From Frankia sp. (GTDB lineage: Bacteria > Actinomycetota > Actinomycetes > Frankiales > Frankiaceae): DNA of 11,704 bases. The stretch's first letter is position 1. Each line of letters begins with the position of its first letter. The DNA is taken from positions 1-11,704 of the forward strand of contig JADGHD010000093.1 of the NCBI GenBank assembly GCA_019689615.1, written 5' to 3'. The notes beneath the pieces were generated by a model. That model ran no database searches and was not told where the DNA came from. It saw nothing but the letters and a program-made list of their open reading frames with translations. The position numbers and the translations under genes were made by a program. Below are positions 1 through 6,947 of this stretch, one piece after another.

Positions 1-337
1 CGCGGGCGCCGCCGCCGCCGGCGCCGCTGCCGGCGGCGTCGCCGGGGCGGGCGGCGTCGCGGGGGCGGAACATCTTCAGCATCCGGTCGGTGATCAGGAA
101 GCCGCCGACGACGTTGATCGTCGACGCGGTGACCGCGACCGTCCCCAGGACCGTCGAGGCGGCGCCGTGCCGGGAGCCGGCGATCACCAGGCTGCCGACC
201 AGGGAGATGCCGGCGACCGCGTTGGTCAGCGACATCAGCGGGGTGTGGAACAGCGGCGGCACCCGCCGGATCACCTCGAACCCGGCGAACGTCGCCAGCA
301 GGAACACGTACAGGCCGGCCTCGACCTCGGTCGACAT
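1..337 (-). CDS. pntAB: NAD(P) transhydrogenase alpha subunit 2, PntAB (3' end outside window)
   Basis: This is the small membrane part of the split alpha subunit of proton-translocating NAD(P) transhydrogenase, which couples hydride transfer between NADH and NADP+ to proton flow across the cytoplasmic membrane. My translation starts MSTEVEAGLYVFLLATFAGF and has the family hallmarks: a hydrophobic first helix, VIRRVPPLFHTPLMSLTNAVAGI at about residues 22-44, a second hydrophobic stretch (SLVGSLVIAG), and TINVVGGFLITDRMLKMF at about 72-89. The ATG at 337 lies 5 nt after the pntAA stop, so the genes are probably translationally coupled. Family members usually end soon after the MLxMF motif. Here an Ala/Gly/Arg-rich tail runs on to the window edge, encoded by a GGC-rich stretch. 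The true end and the expected pntB lie outside the window. The family call is confident from motifs and operon order. Confidence 0.9.
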   Translation of the reverse strand, partial: MSTEVEAGLYVFLLATFAGFEVIRRVPPLFHTPLMSLTNAVAGISLVGSLVIAGSRHGAASTVLGTVAVTASTINVVGGFLITDRMLKMFRPRDAARPGDAAGSGAGGGGAR

Positions 338-342
338 CGCAC

Positions 343-1608
343 TCACCCCCCTGCCGTGGTCCGCAGCGCGCCGGTGGGCCCCGTGCCCGGCTCGCCCGCC
401 TGCGCGTCGGCGGCCGTGTCCGCGGCGGTGTCGGCGGGCGCGGGCACCGGCTCGGGCAGCGCCGGCAGGCCGAGCAGCTCGCGCACCCGGGGCGAGACGA
501 CCTCGCCGCCGTGGGTGACGAGGGTGTCCGCGATGACCACGTCGGTCAGGTCGAGCCGCAGGGCGCCGTCGGGCAGCAGCAGGCGCAGGAAGTTGACCAG
601 GTTCTTCGCGTAGAGCTGGCTGGCGTGCGCCGGCACGGTGGCCGGCAGGTTCGTCGGCGCGAGCACGGTGACGCCGCCGGCGCCGGTCTCCTGGTCCGGC
701 CGGGACAGCTCGCAGTTGCCGCCGGCCGCCGCGGCGAGGTCGACGACCACCGAGCCGGGCGCCATCGCGTGCACCATGTCCGCGGTGACCAGCACCGGCG
801 CGGGCCTGCCCGGCACCTGCGCGGTGGTGATGACGATGTCGCTGGCCGCGACCACCTTGCCGAGGGCCGCCCGCTGCCGGCGGTAGAAGTCGTCGCCGAG
901 CGCGGCCGCGTACCCGCCGGCCGCCTCGGCGCCCTCGGTCGTCAGGCCAAGGTCGACGAACGCGCCGCCGACGCTCTCGACCTGCTCGCGGACGGCCGGG
1001 CGGACGTCGTAGGCCGAGACCACCGCGCCCAGCCGCCGGCAGGTCGCGATCGCCTGCAGGCCGGCCACACCGGCGCCGATCACCAGCGCGCGGGCCGGCG
1101 GCAGCGTTCCCGCGGCGGTGACCATCATCGGCAGGATCTTGTTTATCCGGGTGGCGGCCAGCAGCGCGGCCTTGTAGCCGGCGATCGTGGCCTGCGACGA
1201 CAGCACGTCCATGGCCTGGGCTCTGGTGATCCGCGGCAGCAGCTCCAGCGCGAAACAGGTCACTCCCGTGCCCGCGAGCTGGGCCATCGCCGCCGGGTCG
1301 CCCAGCGGGTCGGCGAGCCCCACCAGCACCAGCCCCGGCCGCGCGGCGCCCGCCGGCCCGCCGCCCGAAAGATCCGCCGCCGGCACCCGGACGAACAGCG
1401 CGACGTCCGCGTCCAGCACGTCCTGGGGCGAGGACAGGACCACCGCGCCGCGGTCGGCGTACGCGCTGTCCGGGAAGCCGGCCGCGGCGCCAGCGCCCGG
1501 GGCGAGCAGGACCTCGTGCCCGGCCGCGCGAAGCCCGTCGACCTCCCGCGGGACCAGGGCGACCCGCCGCTCGCCCGGCGCGGTCTCCCGCGCCACCGCG
1601 ATCCTCAT
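343..1608 (-). CDS. pntAA: NAD(P) transhydrogenase alpha subunit 1, PntAA (NAD-binding domain I)
   Basis: This is the soluble NAD(H)-binding domain I of proton-translocating transhydrogenase, a relative of alanine dehydrogenase, 421 aa from the start chosen here. Visible hallmarks are the N-terminal MRIAVARETAPGERRVALVP, the conserved block PRITRAQAMDVLSSQATIAG (about 125-144), the Rossmann turn VIGAGVAGLQA (176-186) followed by AYDVRP, and the late block QLYAKNLVNFLRLLL. I chose the ATG at 1608 because homology begins exactly there and a GGGAG ribosome site lies about 9 nt upstream; an in-frame ATG at 1689 would add 27 non-conserved residues. The last roughly 37 residues are an Ala/Pro/Asp-rich tail with a DTAA repeat, which is probably a flexible linker to the membrane subunit encoded next. 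The protein acts at the cytoplasmic face with PntAB and PntB, exchanging NADH/NADPH reducing power. Confidence 0.93.
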   Translation of the reverse strand: MRIAVARETAPGERRVALVPREVDGLRAAGHEVLLAPGAGAAAGFPDSAYADRGAVVLSSPQDVLDADVALFVRVPAADLSGGGPAGAARPGLVLVGLADPLGDPAAMAQLAGTGVTCFALELLPRITRAQAMDVLSSQATIAGYKAALLAATRINKILPMMVTAAGTLPPARALVIGAGVAGLQAIATCRRLGAVVSAYDVRPAVREQVESVGGAFVDLGLTTEGAEAAGGYAAALGDDFYRRQRAALGKVVAASDIVITTAQVPGRPAPVLVTADMVHAMAPGSVVVDLAAAAGGNCELSRPDQETGAGGVTVLAPTNLPATVPAHASQLYAKNLVNFLRLLLPDGALRLDLTDVVIADTLVTHGGEVVSPRVRELLGLPALPEPVPAPADTAADTAADAQAGEPGTGPTGALRTTAGG

Positions 1609-1660
1609 CGCGCCGGCTCCCGGCGCGCCGTCCGTCCGGTCCGCACGTGACCCTCCATGG

Positions 1661-1752
1661 GTGTTCCGTCTGGTGAAACGAGGCGGCAATCCCGCGTGGG
1701 GGCAGGCCCTGGCACTCTAAAAGCAGTGGCCGGCCGTCCGCAGACGGAACAC
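1661..1752. repeat. Perfect 12-bp inverted repeat, arms 68 nt apart, upstream of pntAA
   Basis: The plus strand reads GTGTTCCGTCTG at 1661-1672 and its exact reverse complement CAGACGGAACAC at 1741-1752. The right arm overlaps a smaller palindrome, CCGTC-CGCA-GACGG, at 1734-1747. The arms flank the weak TAGAGT element and end about 53 nt upstream of the pntAA start. Possible roles are paired regulator sites, an mRNA leader hairpin, or the ends of a roughly 92-bp miniature element. I see no target-site duplication, which argues against the last. The repeat is directly visible; its function is unknown. Confidence 0.6.
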
Positions 1753-1852
1753 GCGCCTGCCGGTTTTCGACGGGACGCCAGGGGAGAGCGGTTCTGCCCA
1801 CGGTCGGCGCAATGTTCTCCCCGTTGCCGGCAAGAACTCCGGTATCCGACGC

Positions 1853-1897
1853 AAAAAGGGCGTCCCCGCCGGCCGCCGGAGCGGGCGACGGGGACGC
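1853..1897 (-). terminator. Rho-independent terminator of the SDR/DapB-like operon
   Basis: A perfect 9-bp stem (GCGTCCCCG at 1860-1868 with CGGGGACGC at 1889-1897) encloses a 20-nt GC-rich loop. On the minus strand it is followed by CCTTTTTGC, giving a T5 run at 1857-1853. The stem starts 51 nt after the stop codon of the last operon gene (1950-1948). It should separate this operon from pntAA, which is read in the same direction. Confidence 0.75.
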
Positions 1898-1947
1898 GGT
1901 GTCGGTTTTCGGCGCACTTCGGCGCCGGGACGCGGCCGCGCCGGTGG

Positions 1948-3003
1948 TCAGCCGACCACGTTCGGGCTGGTCCTGGTGAGCAGGTGCCGGCCGGTCACGA
2001 ACGGCAGGTCGGCGTGGTTGACGATGCCTGGCGGCGCAACGACCACCTGGGGGATCGCGTTGACCGCCGCCATCGCGGTCGGGCCGCCGGCCGCGAAGTG
2101 CGCGCCGGCCAGCGGCTGCAGCCGGACCTGCACTCCGGGGTCACCCTCGATCTGGATGACGTAGCCCTCCTCGGTCGGCCAGTTCGGGGTCATGTCGTGG
2201 CCGACCTTCCAGACGAACCGGCACTCGATGACCGAGCGGCCACCGCAAATTCCAGCGATGATGCCCTTGAATCCCGCGATCTGGCCCTTCTCGAGCTTCA
2301 TGAAGCCGAAGTCGGTGTCCTGGTTCGCGGCGGCGAACTCGGCGGTGAAGCGGATCTCCTCGATGTCGACGGCGAGGGCGTGCCCGAGCACGCGGATCTG
2401 TTCCTTGAAGGAGCCGCAGTTCGCCTCGATCATCCCGGGCGCTGCCGGGTCGTCCGGCTGCAGCCCGATGCTCATCGCCCGGAACATCTTCTCGTTGGCG
2501 TAGCCGCTCATGTCGAGCGACTCGAGCAGCGAGACCCGGTCGATCCGGGTGCACATCGCGCTGGCGGCCAGCGCCGTCATCGCGACATGCCCGGGGTAGA
2601 CGCCGGACGTGTAGAGCGAGGACCGGCCGCGCTCGCAGGCCGCGGCGATCCGCTGGTGGACGTCCTCGCCGTAGCCGGAGCCGGCCAGCATGTACATCGT
2701 CGTCACGATGTTCACGCCGGACTCGAGGATCCGCTCGATGTGATCGAAGTTCGGGCGGAACGGCATGTAGGAGACGCAGTCGGGCCGCAGCGCCAGCAGC
2801 GCGTCGATGTCGTCCGTCGCGATGATCCCGATCGGTTCGATCCCGGCGAGCGTGCCGACGTCCTGGCCCACCTTGTCCGGGGAGTAGGCGTAGCAGCCCA
2901 CGAGCTCGAGCGCCGGGTGGCCGACGAGACCGCGCACGGCGGCGGTCCCGGTCTTGCCGGTGGTCCACTGGACCACCCGGAGCTTGGGCGCCCTGGTCGT
3001 CAT
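1948..3003 (-). CDS. DapB-like NAD(P)H-dependent (amine dehydrogenase family) oxidoreductase, copy 2
   Basis: A 351-aa protein of the dihydrodipicolinate-reductase-like group, related to 2,4-diaminopentanoate dehydrogenase, that is common in mycobacteria and other actinomycetes. The N-terminus is a Rossmann fold: LRVVQWTTGKTG (8-19), LELVGCYAY, then TLAGIEPIGI (51-60). It lacks the HHxxKxDxPSGTA catalytic motif of true DapB, so lysine biosynthesis is unlikely. It shares with the product of 3934-5028 a PG loop (SGVYPG, 133-138), MCTRID (150-155), MTPNW (271-275), the IEGDP turn (285-289) and AVNAIPQVVVAPPGI (313-327). The PG loop differs in detail: YPGHVAM here, HPGFSGD there, which may mean another substrate. 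The start at 3003 has an AGGGA site about 10 nt upstream, 26 nt after the preceding SDR stop. It is the last gene of the operon and a terminator follows. The substrate is unknown. Confidence 0.82.
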   Translation of the reverse strand: MTTRAPKLRVVQWTTGKTGTAAVRGLVGHPALELVGCYAYSPDKVGQDVGTLAGIEPIGIIATDDIDALLALRPDCVSYMPFRPNFDHIERILESGVNIVTTMYMLAGSGYGEDVHQRIAAACERGRSSLYTSGVYPGHVAMTALAASAMCTRIDRVSLLESLDMSGYANEKMFRAMSIGLQPDDPAAPGMIEANCGSFKEQIRVLGHALAVDIEEIRFTAEFAAANQDTDFGFMKLEKGQIAGFKGIIAGICGGRSVIECRFVWKVGHDMTPNWPTEEGYVIQIEGDPGVQVRLQPLAGAHFAAGGPTAMAAVNAIPQVVVAPPGIVNHADLPFVTGRHLLTRTSPNVVG

Positions 3004-3029
3004 ATGAGGTTCCCTGCCTGTTCGAAGGG

Positions 3030-3923
3030 TCAGCGCGCCTGCTTCTCCGGCGGGCGGGTGGAGGTCTCCATCAACCTGCGCCAGGTGACGGTGACCTCGT
3101 CCCGGGCCATGGCGAGCGACTTCGTCGTGATCCACTTGTCGAGAGGCCTGGTCCAGGTGACCGGCCCGTTCCCCAGGCCGTCGTACAGCGAGACGGCCAC
3201 CTCCTCCGGCTCGGCCGGGTTCATCAGGCCGTTGCGCATCCGGTCGAGCAGGTCCTCGGAGTCCGCCCGGCTGCACAGCTCGGGGTCGAGCGTGTCCTTG
3301 AACGCGTTGTAGTTCGGCGACGAGGTCGGGCCGACCAGCATCGCGGTGACGTCGACGCCGTGGTCGCCGAGCTCGCCCCACAGCGACTCGGCGAGGATCC
3401 ACTCGAACGCCTTGCCGGCGTTGTAGGTGGCGCTGGTCACCGCGCCCTGGGTGCCGCCGGTGGAGCTGACCAGCGAGATGCCGCCGCGGCCGCGCGCCAC
3501 CATCTTCGGCGCGAACTCGTACAGCAGGCGCAGCGGGGTCGCGCAGTTCATCTGGACCGACGTCAGCTGCAGGTCGAGCGGTATATCCAGGAACCGGCCG
3601 ATCGGGGCGATGGTGGCGTTGTAGACGAACAGTCCGACCTGGAGGTCGCTGGTCGCCTCGGCGACGAGCTCACCGATCCTGGGGTCGGCCAGGTCGGCGG
3701 CAAGCTCGCGGACCTCGACGCCGTGCCTGGCCCGGACCTCGGCGGCCGTCTTCGCGAGGCTCTCCCGGCCACGGGCGTTGATGACGACGTTCAGCCCGCG
3801 GGCGGCAGCCTCCAGGGACAGCGCCCGGCCTATCCCCATCGACCCACCGGCGATGAACGCCCACGGCCCGTACTTCTCGGCGAAGGAGGGCCCGGATGAC
3901 CGCTGCGGCGACGTGTTGGACAT
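3030..3923 (-). CDS. SDR family NAD(P)-dependent oxidoreductase, copy 2
   Basis: A 297-aa short-chain dehydrogenase/reductase, expected to interconvert a hydroxyl and a keto group with NAD(P)(H) in the cytoplasm. The cofactor motif is GGSMGIGR (26-33), with Gly in place of the usual Thr of TGxxxGIG. The NNAG position reads YNAT (101-104). The catalytic set is N126 (QMNCAT), S153/S154 (LVSSTGG), Y167 and K171 (YNAGK). The C-terminus lacks the classical VDGG ending and is long and charged (WITTKSL, then WRRLMETSTRPPEK), placing it in a different SDR branch from the first gene of the operon. The ATG at 3923 is preceded by GAGAGG and lies 10 nt after the upstream stop; the frame stays open further upstream but is not conserved. 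The tight spacing implies co-expression with the two DapB-like genes around it. The substrate cannot be read from the sequence. Confidence 0.85.
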   Translation of the reverse strand: MSNTSPQRSSGPSFAEKYGPWAFIAGGSMGIGRALSLEAAARGLNVVINARGRESLAKTAAEVRARHGVEVRELAADLADPRIGELVAEATSDLQVGLFVYNATIAPIGRFLDIPLDLQLTSVQMNCATPLRLLYEFAPKMVARGRGGISLVSSTGGTQGAVTSATYNAGKAFEWILAESLWGELGDHGVDVTAMLVGPTSSPNYNAFKDTLDPELCSRADSEDLLDRMRNGLMNPAEPEEVAVSLYDGLGNGPVTWTRPLDKWITTKSLAMARDEVTVTWRRLMETSTRPPEKQAR

Positions 3924-3933
3924 CAGTTCCCTC

Positions 3934-5028
3934 TCAGGAGCGGACGATCTGTGCCGGCGCGGGACGGACAAGTCCGACGGGCTGGATGAGCGGCAGGGAG
4001 AGGTGGGTGTGGATCCCGGGCTCCGCGGCACAGACCGCGGCAATGGCGTTGACCGCGTTCATCGCGGTCCAGACGCGGCCCCAGTAGCCTTCGTCGCCAG
4101 TCGGGTGCTTTTCCGCGGGAGCGATGGTGATCGTGGTGGACGGCTCACCCTCGATCATGATCGAGTACTTGATGGTGCCGTAGCCCCAGTTCGGGTCGAG
4201 GTCGTCGTCCATCTTCCAGAAGCTGCGGAAGATGATGATCGGCCGGCCGCCGGACCGGGCGATCCACTCGTGGCGCATCCCGCCGACTGTGCCGGCCTTG
4301 ATCTCCCCGGAGCGGACCACCAGGTCCCGCTTGGCCACGGCCACGTCGAACTCGGTGGTGCACTCGTCCACCTCGACGCCCAGGCCCGCGGCCAGCAGGG
4401 CCATCGACTCACGGAAGATGTGCTCCATCATCCGGATCAGCGGGCTCGGGTTCGCCCGGGCGTCGTCGGGGTCGCGGCCGAAGCCCAGGCCGTCGAAGTT
4501 CATCGCGTGCGACGGATGCGGCGCGAGGTCGGCGACCTCCTGCACGGTGACGCTGTCGATCCGGGTGCACAGCCGGGCCACGGTCAGCGGCAGCAGGTCG
4601 CCGGAGAAGCCGGGATGGATGCCGGCGCCGAACAGCGACGCCCCACCCTCCTGGCACGCCGCCGCGAGCCGTCGCACCGGCTCCTGGTCCGGCAGCGCGG
4701 ACGGGAAGACGAACCCACACGGCGTGACGATGCTCTTGCCGGAGCGCAGGATCGCGCACATCTGGTCGAGGTCGACGTACAGCGGCGCGTAGTTCACGCA
4801 GTCCGCGTCCAGCGCGAGGATCTCGTCGACGGAGTCGGTCGCGGCCAGCCCGATCGGGTCGACCCCGGCCAGCGTGCCCGCGTCGACGCCGGCCTTCTCC
4901 TTGCTGGTGACGTAGACCCCGACCAGCTCGTAGGCCGGGTTGTCGAGGAAGTGCCGGATCGAGATCCGGCCAATCGACCCCGTCGCCCACTGGATGACGC
5001 GCAGCGGGCGCGATGATGGCGACGACAC
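3934..5028 (-). CDS. DapB-like NAD(P)H-dependent (amine dehydrogenase family) oxidoreductase, copy 1
   Basis: A 364-aa paralogue of the product encoded at 1948-3003. The Rossmann start is LRVIQWATGSIG (9-20), followed by YELVGVYV and TLAGVDPIG (52-60). The family-type PG loop is GAGIHPGFSGDLLPL (134-148); LDPNW (277-281), IEGEP (292-296) and AMNAVNAIAAVCAAEPGI (322-339) follow. The DapB HHxxKxDxPSGTA motif is absent, while GxGxxPGFxxD resembles the 2,4-diaminopentanoate dehydrogenase side of the superfamily. I infer an NAD(P)-dependent dehydrogenase acting on an amine or keto substrate. Translation starts with GTG at 5028, supported by a strong GGAGGT site (plus-strand complement at 5037-5042). 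It lies 59 nt after the preceding SDR and 10 nt before the next one. Whether it is a real amine dehydrogenase is unproven. Confidence 0.82.
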   Translation of the reverse strand: MSSPSSRPLRVIQWATGSIGRISIRHFLDNPAYELVGVYVTSKEKAGVDAGTLAGVDPIGLAATDSVDEILALDADCVNYAPLYVDLDQMCAILRSGKSIVTPCGFVFPSALPDQEPVRRLAAACQEGGASLFGAGIHPGFSGDLLPLTVARLCTRIDSVTVQEVADLAPHPSHAMNFDGLGFGRDPDDARANPSPLIRMMEHIFRESMALLAAGLGVEVDECTTEFDVAVAKRDLVVRSGEIKAGTVGGMRHEWIARSGGRPIIIFRSFWKMDDDLDPNWGYGTIKYSIMIEGEPSTTITIAPAEKHPTGDEGYWGRVWTAMNAVNAIAAVCAAEPGIHTHLSLPLIQPVGLVRPAPAQIVRS

Positions 5029-5087
5029 GGCAGAGCACCTCCGAGGATCGACCGACGACGGCCGAGTGAGCCGCTAGGAGCAGGGGG

Positions 5088-5903
5088 TCACGACAGCCAC
5101 TGGCCGCCGTTGACCGAGATGTGCTGGCCGGTCACCGGCGCGGCCAGCTCCGAGGCGAGGAAGAGCACCGTTCCCGCGCACTGGTCGGCGGTCGGCACGA
5201 TGCCCAGCGGCATCTCGGTGGCCTTCACCGCCATCCACTCCTCGAGGCTGATGCCGGCGGCGGTGGCGGCGCCGGCTCCGAGGCGTTCGAGGTTCTCGCC
5301 CTGGACCGGGCCGAGGAACACGCCGTTCACCCGGATCTGCCACCTGCCGACCTCAACGGCGAGCGTGCGGGCCAGCGCCGCGAGCGCGGACTTGGAGGTG
5401 GAGTAGGCGCCCATCGTGGCCGGCGTGCGCACGGCGGCGCCGGAGTTGATCAGGATGATCGAGCCGCCGCCGCGCTCGCGCATCACCGGCACGACCCCCT
5501 GCACCAGGTGCAGCGCGCCGAACAGGTTGACCTCGAAGATCCCGCGCCACACGTCCGGGTCCGCGTCGACGACCGGCTTCCAGTCGCCCTCGTGGTGGCC
5601 GTTCTGCACCAGGATGTCGACGCCGCCGAAGCGCTCGACCGCCGCGTCGACGAGGCGCCGGCAGGCGTCCCGGTCGGTGATGTCGGTCGGCACGACGAGC
5701 GGCTCCCGCCCCAGCTTTCGCACCTCGGCGGCGACCGCCTCCAGCCGCTCGGCCCGCCTCGCCGCCAGCACCACGTCAACCCCGCCGCGCGCGAACCCGA
5801 GCGCGATGCTGCGCCCCATCCCCGGCCCGATCCCGGTCACGATCGCGACCTGGCCCGGCCGGAACAGACCCAGCAGCCCGCCCGCCTCCGCTTCGCCGCT
5901 CAT
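5088..5903 (-). CDS. SDR family NAD(P)-dependent oxidoreductase, copy 1 (first gene of operon)
   Basis: A classical short-chain dehydrogenase/reductase of 271 aa. The cofactor loop is TGIGPGMG (23-30). AARR (47-50) after the second strand suggests a preference for NADP(H). PTDITD (72-77) is the acidic adenine-binding segment, and QNG (100-102) replaces NNAG. The catalytic set is N126, S154, Y167 and K171 (YSTSK). The C-terminal VTGQHISVNGGQWLS is the usual SDR ending. The ATG at 5903 is preceded by GAGGTG at about -6; the frame stays open upstream to 6110, but the SDR fold begins at this ATG. It is the first of four co-directional genes, and a TAG-N6-CTA palindromic site lies 64 nt upstream. 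The reaction is probably oxidation or reduction of a ring or acyl hydroxyl/keto group. The substrate is unknown. Confidence 0.88.
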   Translation of the reverse strand: MSGEAEAGGLLGLFRPGQVAIVTGIGPGMGRSIALGFARGGVDVVLAARRAERLEAVAAEVRKLGREPLVVPTDITDRDACRRLVDAAVERFGGVDILVQNGHHEGDWKPVVDADPDVWRGIFEVNLFGALHLVQGVVPVMRERGGGSIILINSGAAVRTPATMGAYSTSKSALAALARTLAVEVGRWQIRVNGVFLGPVQGENLERLGAGAATAAGISLEEWMAVKATEMPLGIVPTADQCAGTVLFLASELAAPVTGQHISVNGGQWLS

Positions 5904-6257
5904 CCGCCACCTCGCCCAGGAGAACCGCCGACGCCCCACGTGACCGGGCTCACCCCACCAAATCACATAGAGGTACCTACGTACAACTCGGGAACCATCG
6001 ACCCCGCTCGCGGCACCGCTCCACCCGGCAGCGACGACGCCGCGTTCCGAACGGCCCAGCAGCCGGCGACGCGCGGATCGTCGACCTGCTCGCCGGAGCC
6101 GGCCTGGCACAGGGAGAACTCGCCGACCGTGCCGGCGCCGAGGGCCTCTTCCCGACGAAGCAGGCAGATGCCTACCGGCACGAGGCGGAGAAGGCCGGAG
6201 CCTGGCGGACGTCTGGCGCAGGCCGCGAGGCCCCGCGTCGGGCGAGGCCGTGGGCCG
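5904..6257. other. Intergenic region between tetR and the SDR operon
   Basis: No convincing complete gene lies in these 354 nt. Near the SDR start are GTGA-N6-TCAC (5940-5953, overlapping CACGTG at 5937-5942), AGGTACCT (5971-5978), TACGTA (5978-5983) and GTAC-N4-GTAC (5973-5984). This is a dense block of palindromes and a plausible operator/promoter area. From about 6038 to 6240 the plus strand reads, in one frame, as protein-like sequence with G/C at most wobble positions (IVDLLAGAGLAQGELADRAG and onward), but I found no supported start for it. A 72-codon minus ORF (5963-6181) has no recognisable content. No clear terminator for tetR was seen. Confidence 0.5.
5967..5980. promoter_or_regulatory. 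Candidate TetR-type operator upstream of the SDR operon
   Basis: The plus strand reads ATAGAGGTACCTAC, containing TAG-N6-CTA and the perfect palindrome AGGTACCT. It matches 10 of 14 positions of the site upstream of the CoA-transferase gene at 10586-10599. It sits 64 nt upstream of the first operon start and downstream of the tetR stop. Binding by the neighbouring TetR protein is inferred. Confidence 0.35.
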
Positions 6258-6923
6258 TCAGCTCGCGGCTGCCGGCTGGGCGGCGGCGTGCAGGGCGGCC
6301 AGGCCGAGGCGGCGCAGGAGCTCGGCCATCCGGTCGCGGCCGAGCCGGGCCGCGCCGCCGGTGGCGCTGTAGGGGGTCGAGTTGAGCAGGCCGAACGTGG
6401 CGTGGACGGCGGCGCGGGCCGCGTCCTCGCCCAGGCCTGGCTCGCGGGCGCGCAGCTGGGCGACCCAGATCTCGACGTAGCGGCGCTGCAGCCGGCGCAC
6501 GGTCCTGGCGGCGGACTCCTCCATGTTCGCCAGGTCGCGGTCCTGGATCCGGATCAGCTCGGGCGAGCCCAGCGCGAACGCCACGTGCCCGCGGACCAGC
6601 GCGTCCAGCGCCTCGTCAGGGCTCGTGGCCGCCGCCACCCGGGCGGTGCCCTCCGCCAGCAGCCGCTCGCTGATCCCGACCAGCAGCTCGGTGAGGATCG
6701 CCTGCTTGCTGGGGAAGTGCTTGTAGACCGCCGGCCCGGACACCCCGGCAGCCGCGCCGATGTCGTTGATGCTGACTCCGTGGTAGCCCCGGTCGGCCAT
6801 CAGCCGCGCGGCGGCGGCCAGCAGCTGCTCCCGCCGCGGCCCGACGGCCACCGCCGGTGTGGCCCCGTCCGGAGAGACTCCCGGCAACACACCAGTCGCC
6901 TCGTTGTCGGCGCTCCCGGACAT
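6258..6923 (-). CDS. TetR/AcrR family transcriptional regulator
   Basis: A 221-aa one-domain DNA-binding repressor of the TetR family. After a roughly 30-residue flexible N-terminus, the helix-turn-helix domain spans about residues 31-81: REQLLAAAARLMADRGYHGV, then SINDIGAAAGVSGPAVYKHF and PSKQAILTELL. The alpha-helical C-terminal half (about 90-221), containing HATFGLLNSTPYS, should form the dimer and ligand pocket; the ligand cannot be deduced. The ATG at 6923 has no visible Shine-Dalgarno site. Instead TACGCT lies exactly 6 nt upstream, which fits a leaderless transcript. It lies upstream of and co-directional with the SDR operon, across a 354-nt gap, and diverges from chrA. Related-looking TAG-N6-YTA sites occur upstream of this gene, the SDR operon and the CoA-transferase gene, suggesting autoregulation and a small local regulon. 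Confidence 0.9.
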   Translation of the reverse strand: MSGSADNEATGVLPGVSPDGATPAVAVGPRREQLLAAAARLMADRGYHGVSINDIGAAAGVSGPAVYKHFPSKQAILTELLVGISERLLAEGTARVAAATSPDEALDALVRGHVAFALGSPELIRIQDRDLANMEESAARTVRRLQRRYVEIWVAQLRAREPGLGEDAARAAVHATFGLLNSTPYSATGGAARLGRDRMAELLRRLGLAALHAAAQPAAAS

Positions 6924-6929
6924 GCTGGC

Positions 6930-6935
6930 AGCGTA
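6930..6935 (-). promoter_or_regulatory. Candidate -10 element of a leaderless tetR promoter
   Basis: The minus strand reads TACGCT-GCCAGC-ATG. A TAnnnT -10 box separated from the start codon by 6 nt puts the expected transcription start at the A of ATG, and there is no Shine-Dalgarno sequence. A TTAACG at 6960-6955 (19-nt spacer) could be a weak -35. Leaderless genes of this form are common in actinobacteria. Confidence 0.4.
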
Positions 6936-6947
6936 CCCGGCCCTGGT

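Larger units (their letters stand above)
1609..1947. other. Gene-free region between the redox operon and pntAA
   Basis: These 339 nt hold no gene I can support; a 66-codon minus ORF runs through the terminator and looks spurious. The stretch should contain the pntAA promoter on the minus strand. The only -10-like element noted is TAGAGT (minus strand, about 1716-1711), without a convincing -35. It also holds the terminator of the upstream operon (1853-1897), the palindrome TTGCCGGCAA (1824-1833), CCGTC-CGCA-GACGG (1734-1747), and a perfect 12-bp inverted repeat with arms at 1661-1672 and 1741-1752. Confidence 0.6.

Noticed and set aside
1657..3312. 551-codon plus-strand open frame across the terminator region and the DapB-like gene
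   Set aside because: It runs through the terminator hairpin and antisense to a gene with clear family motifs. Its composition is that of a shadow frame.
1948..5028. Lysine-biosynthetic dapB
   Set aside because: Both proteins are longer (351 and 364 aa versus roughly 250-270), lack the HHxxKxDxPSGTA motif, and no other lysine-pathway gene is nearby.
5904..6110. Longer start of the first SDR at 6110
   Set aside because: The extra 69 residues are Arg/Gly/Trp-rich and unlike any SDR N-terminus. The ATG at 5903 has a good ribosome site.
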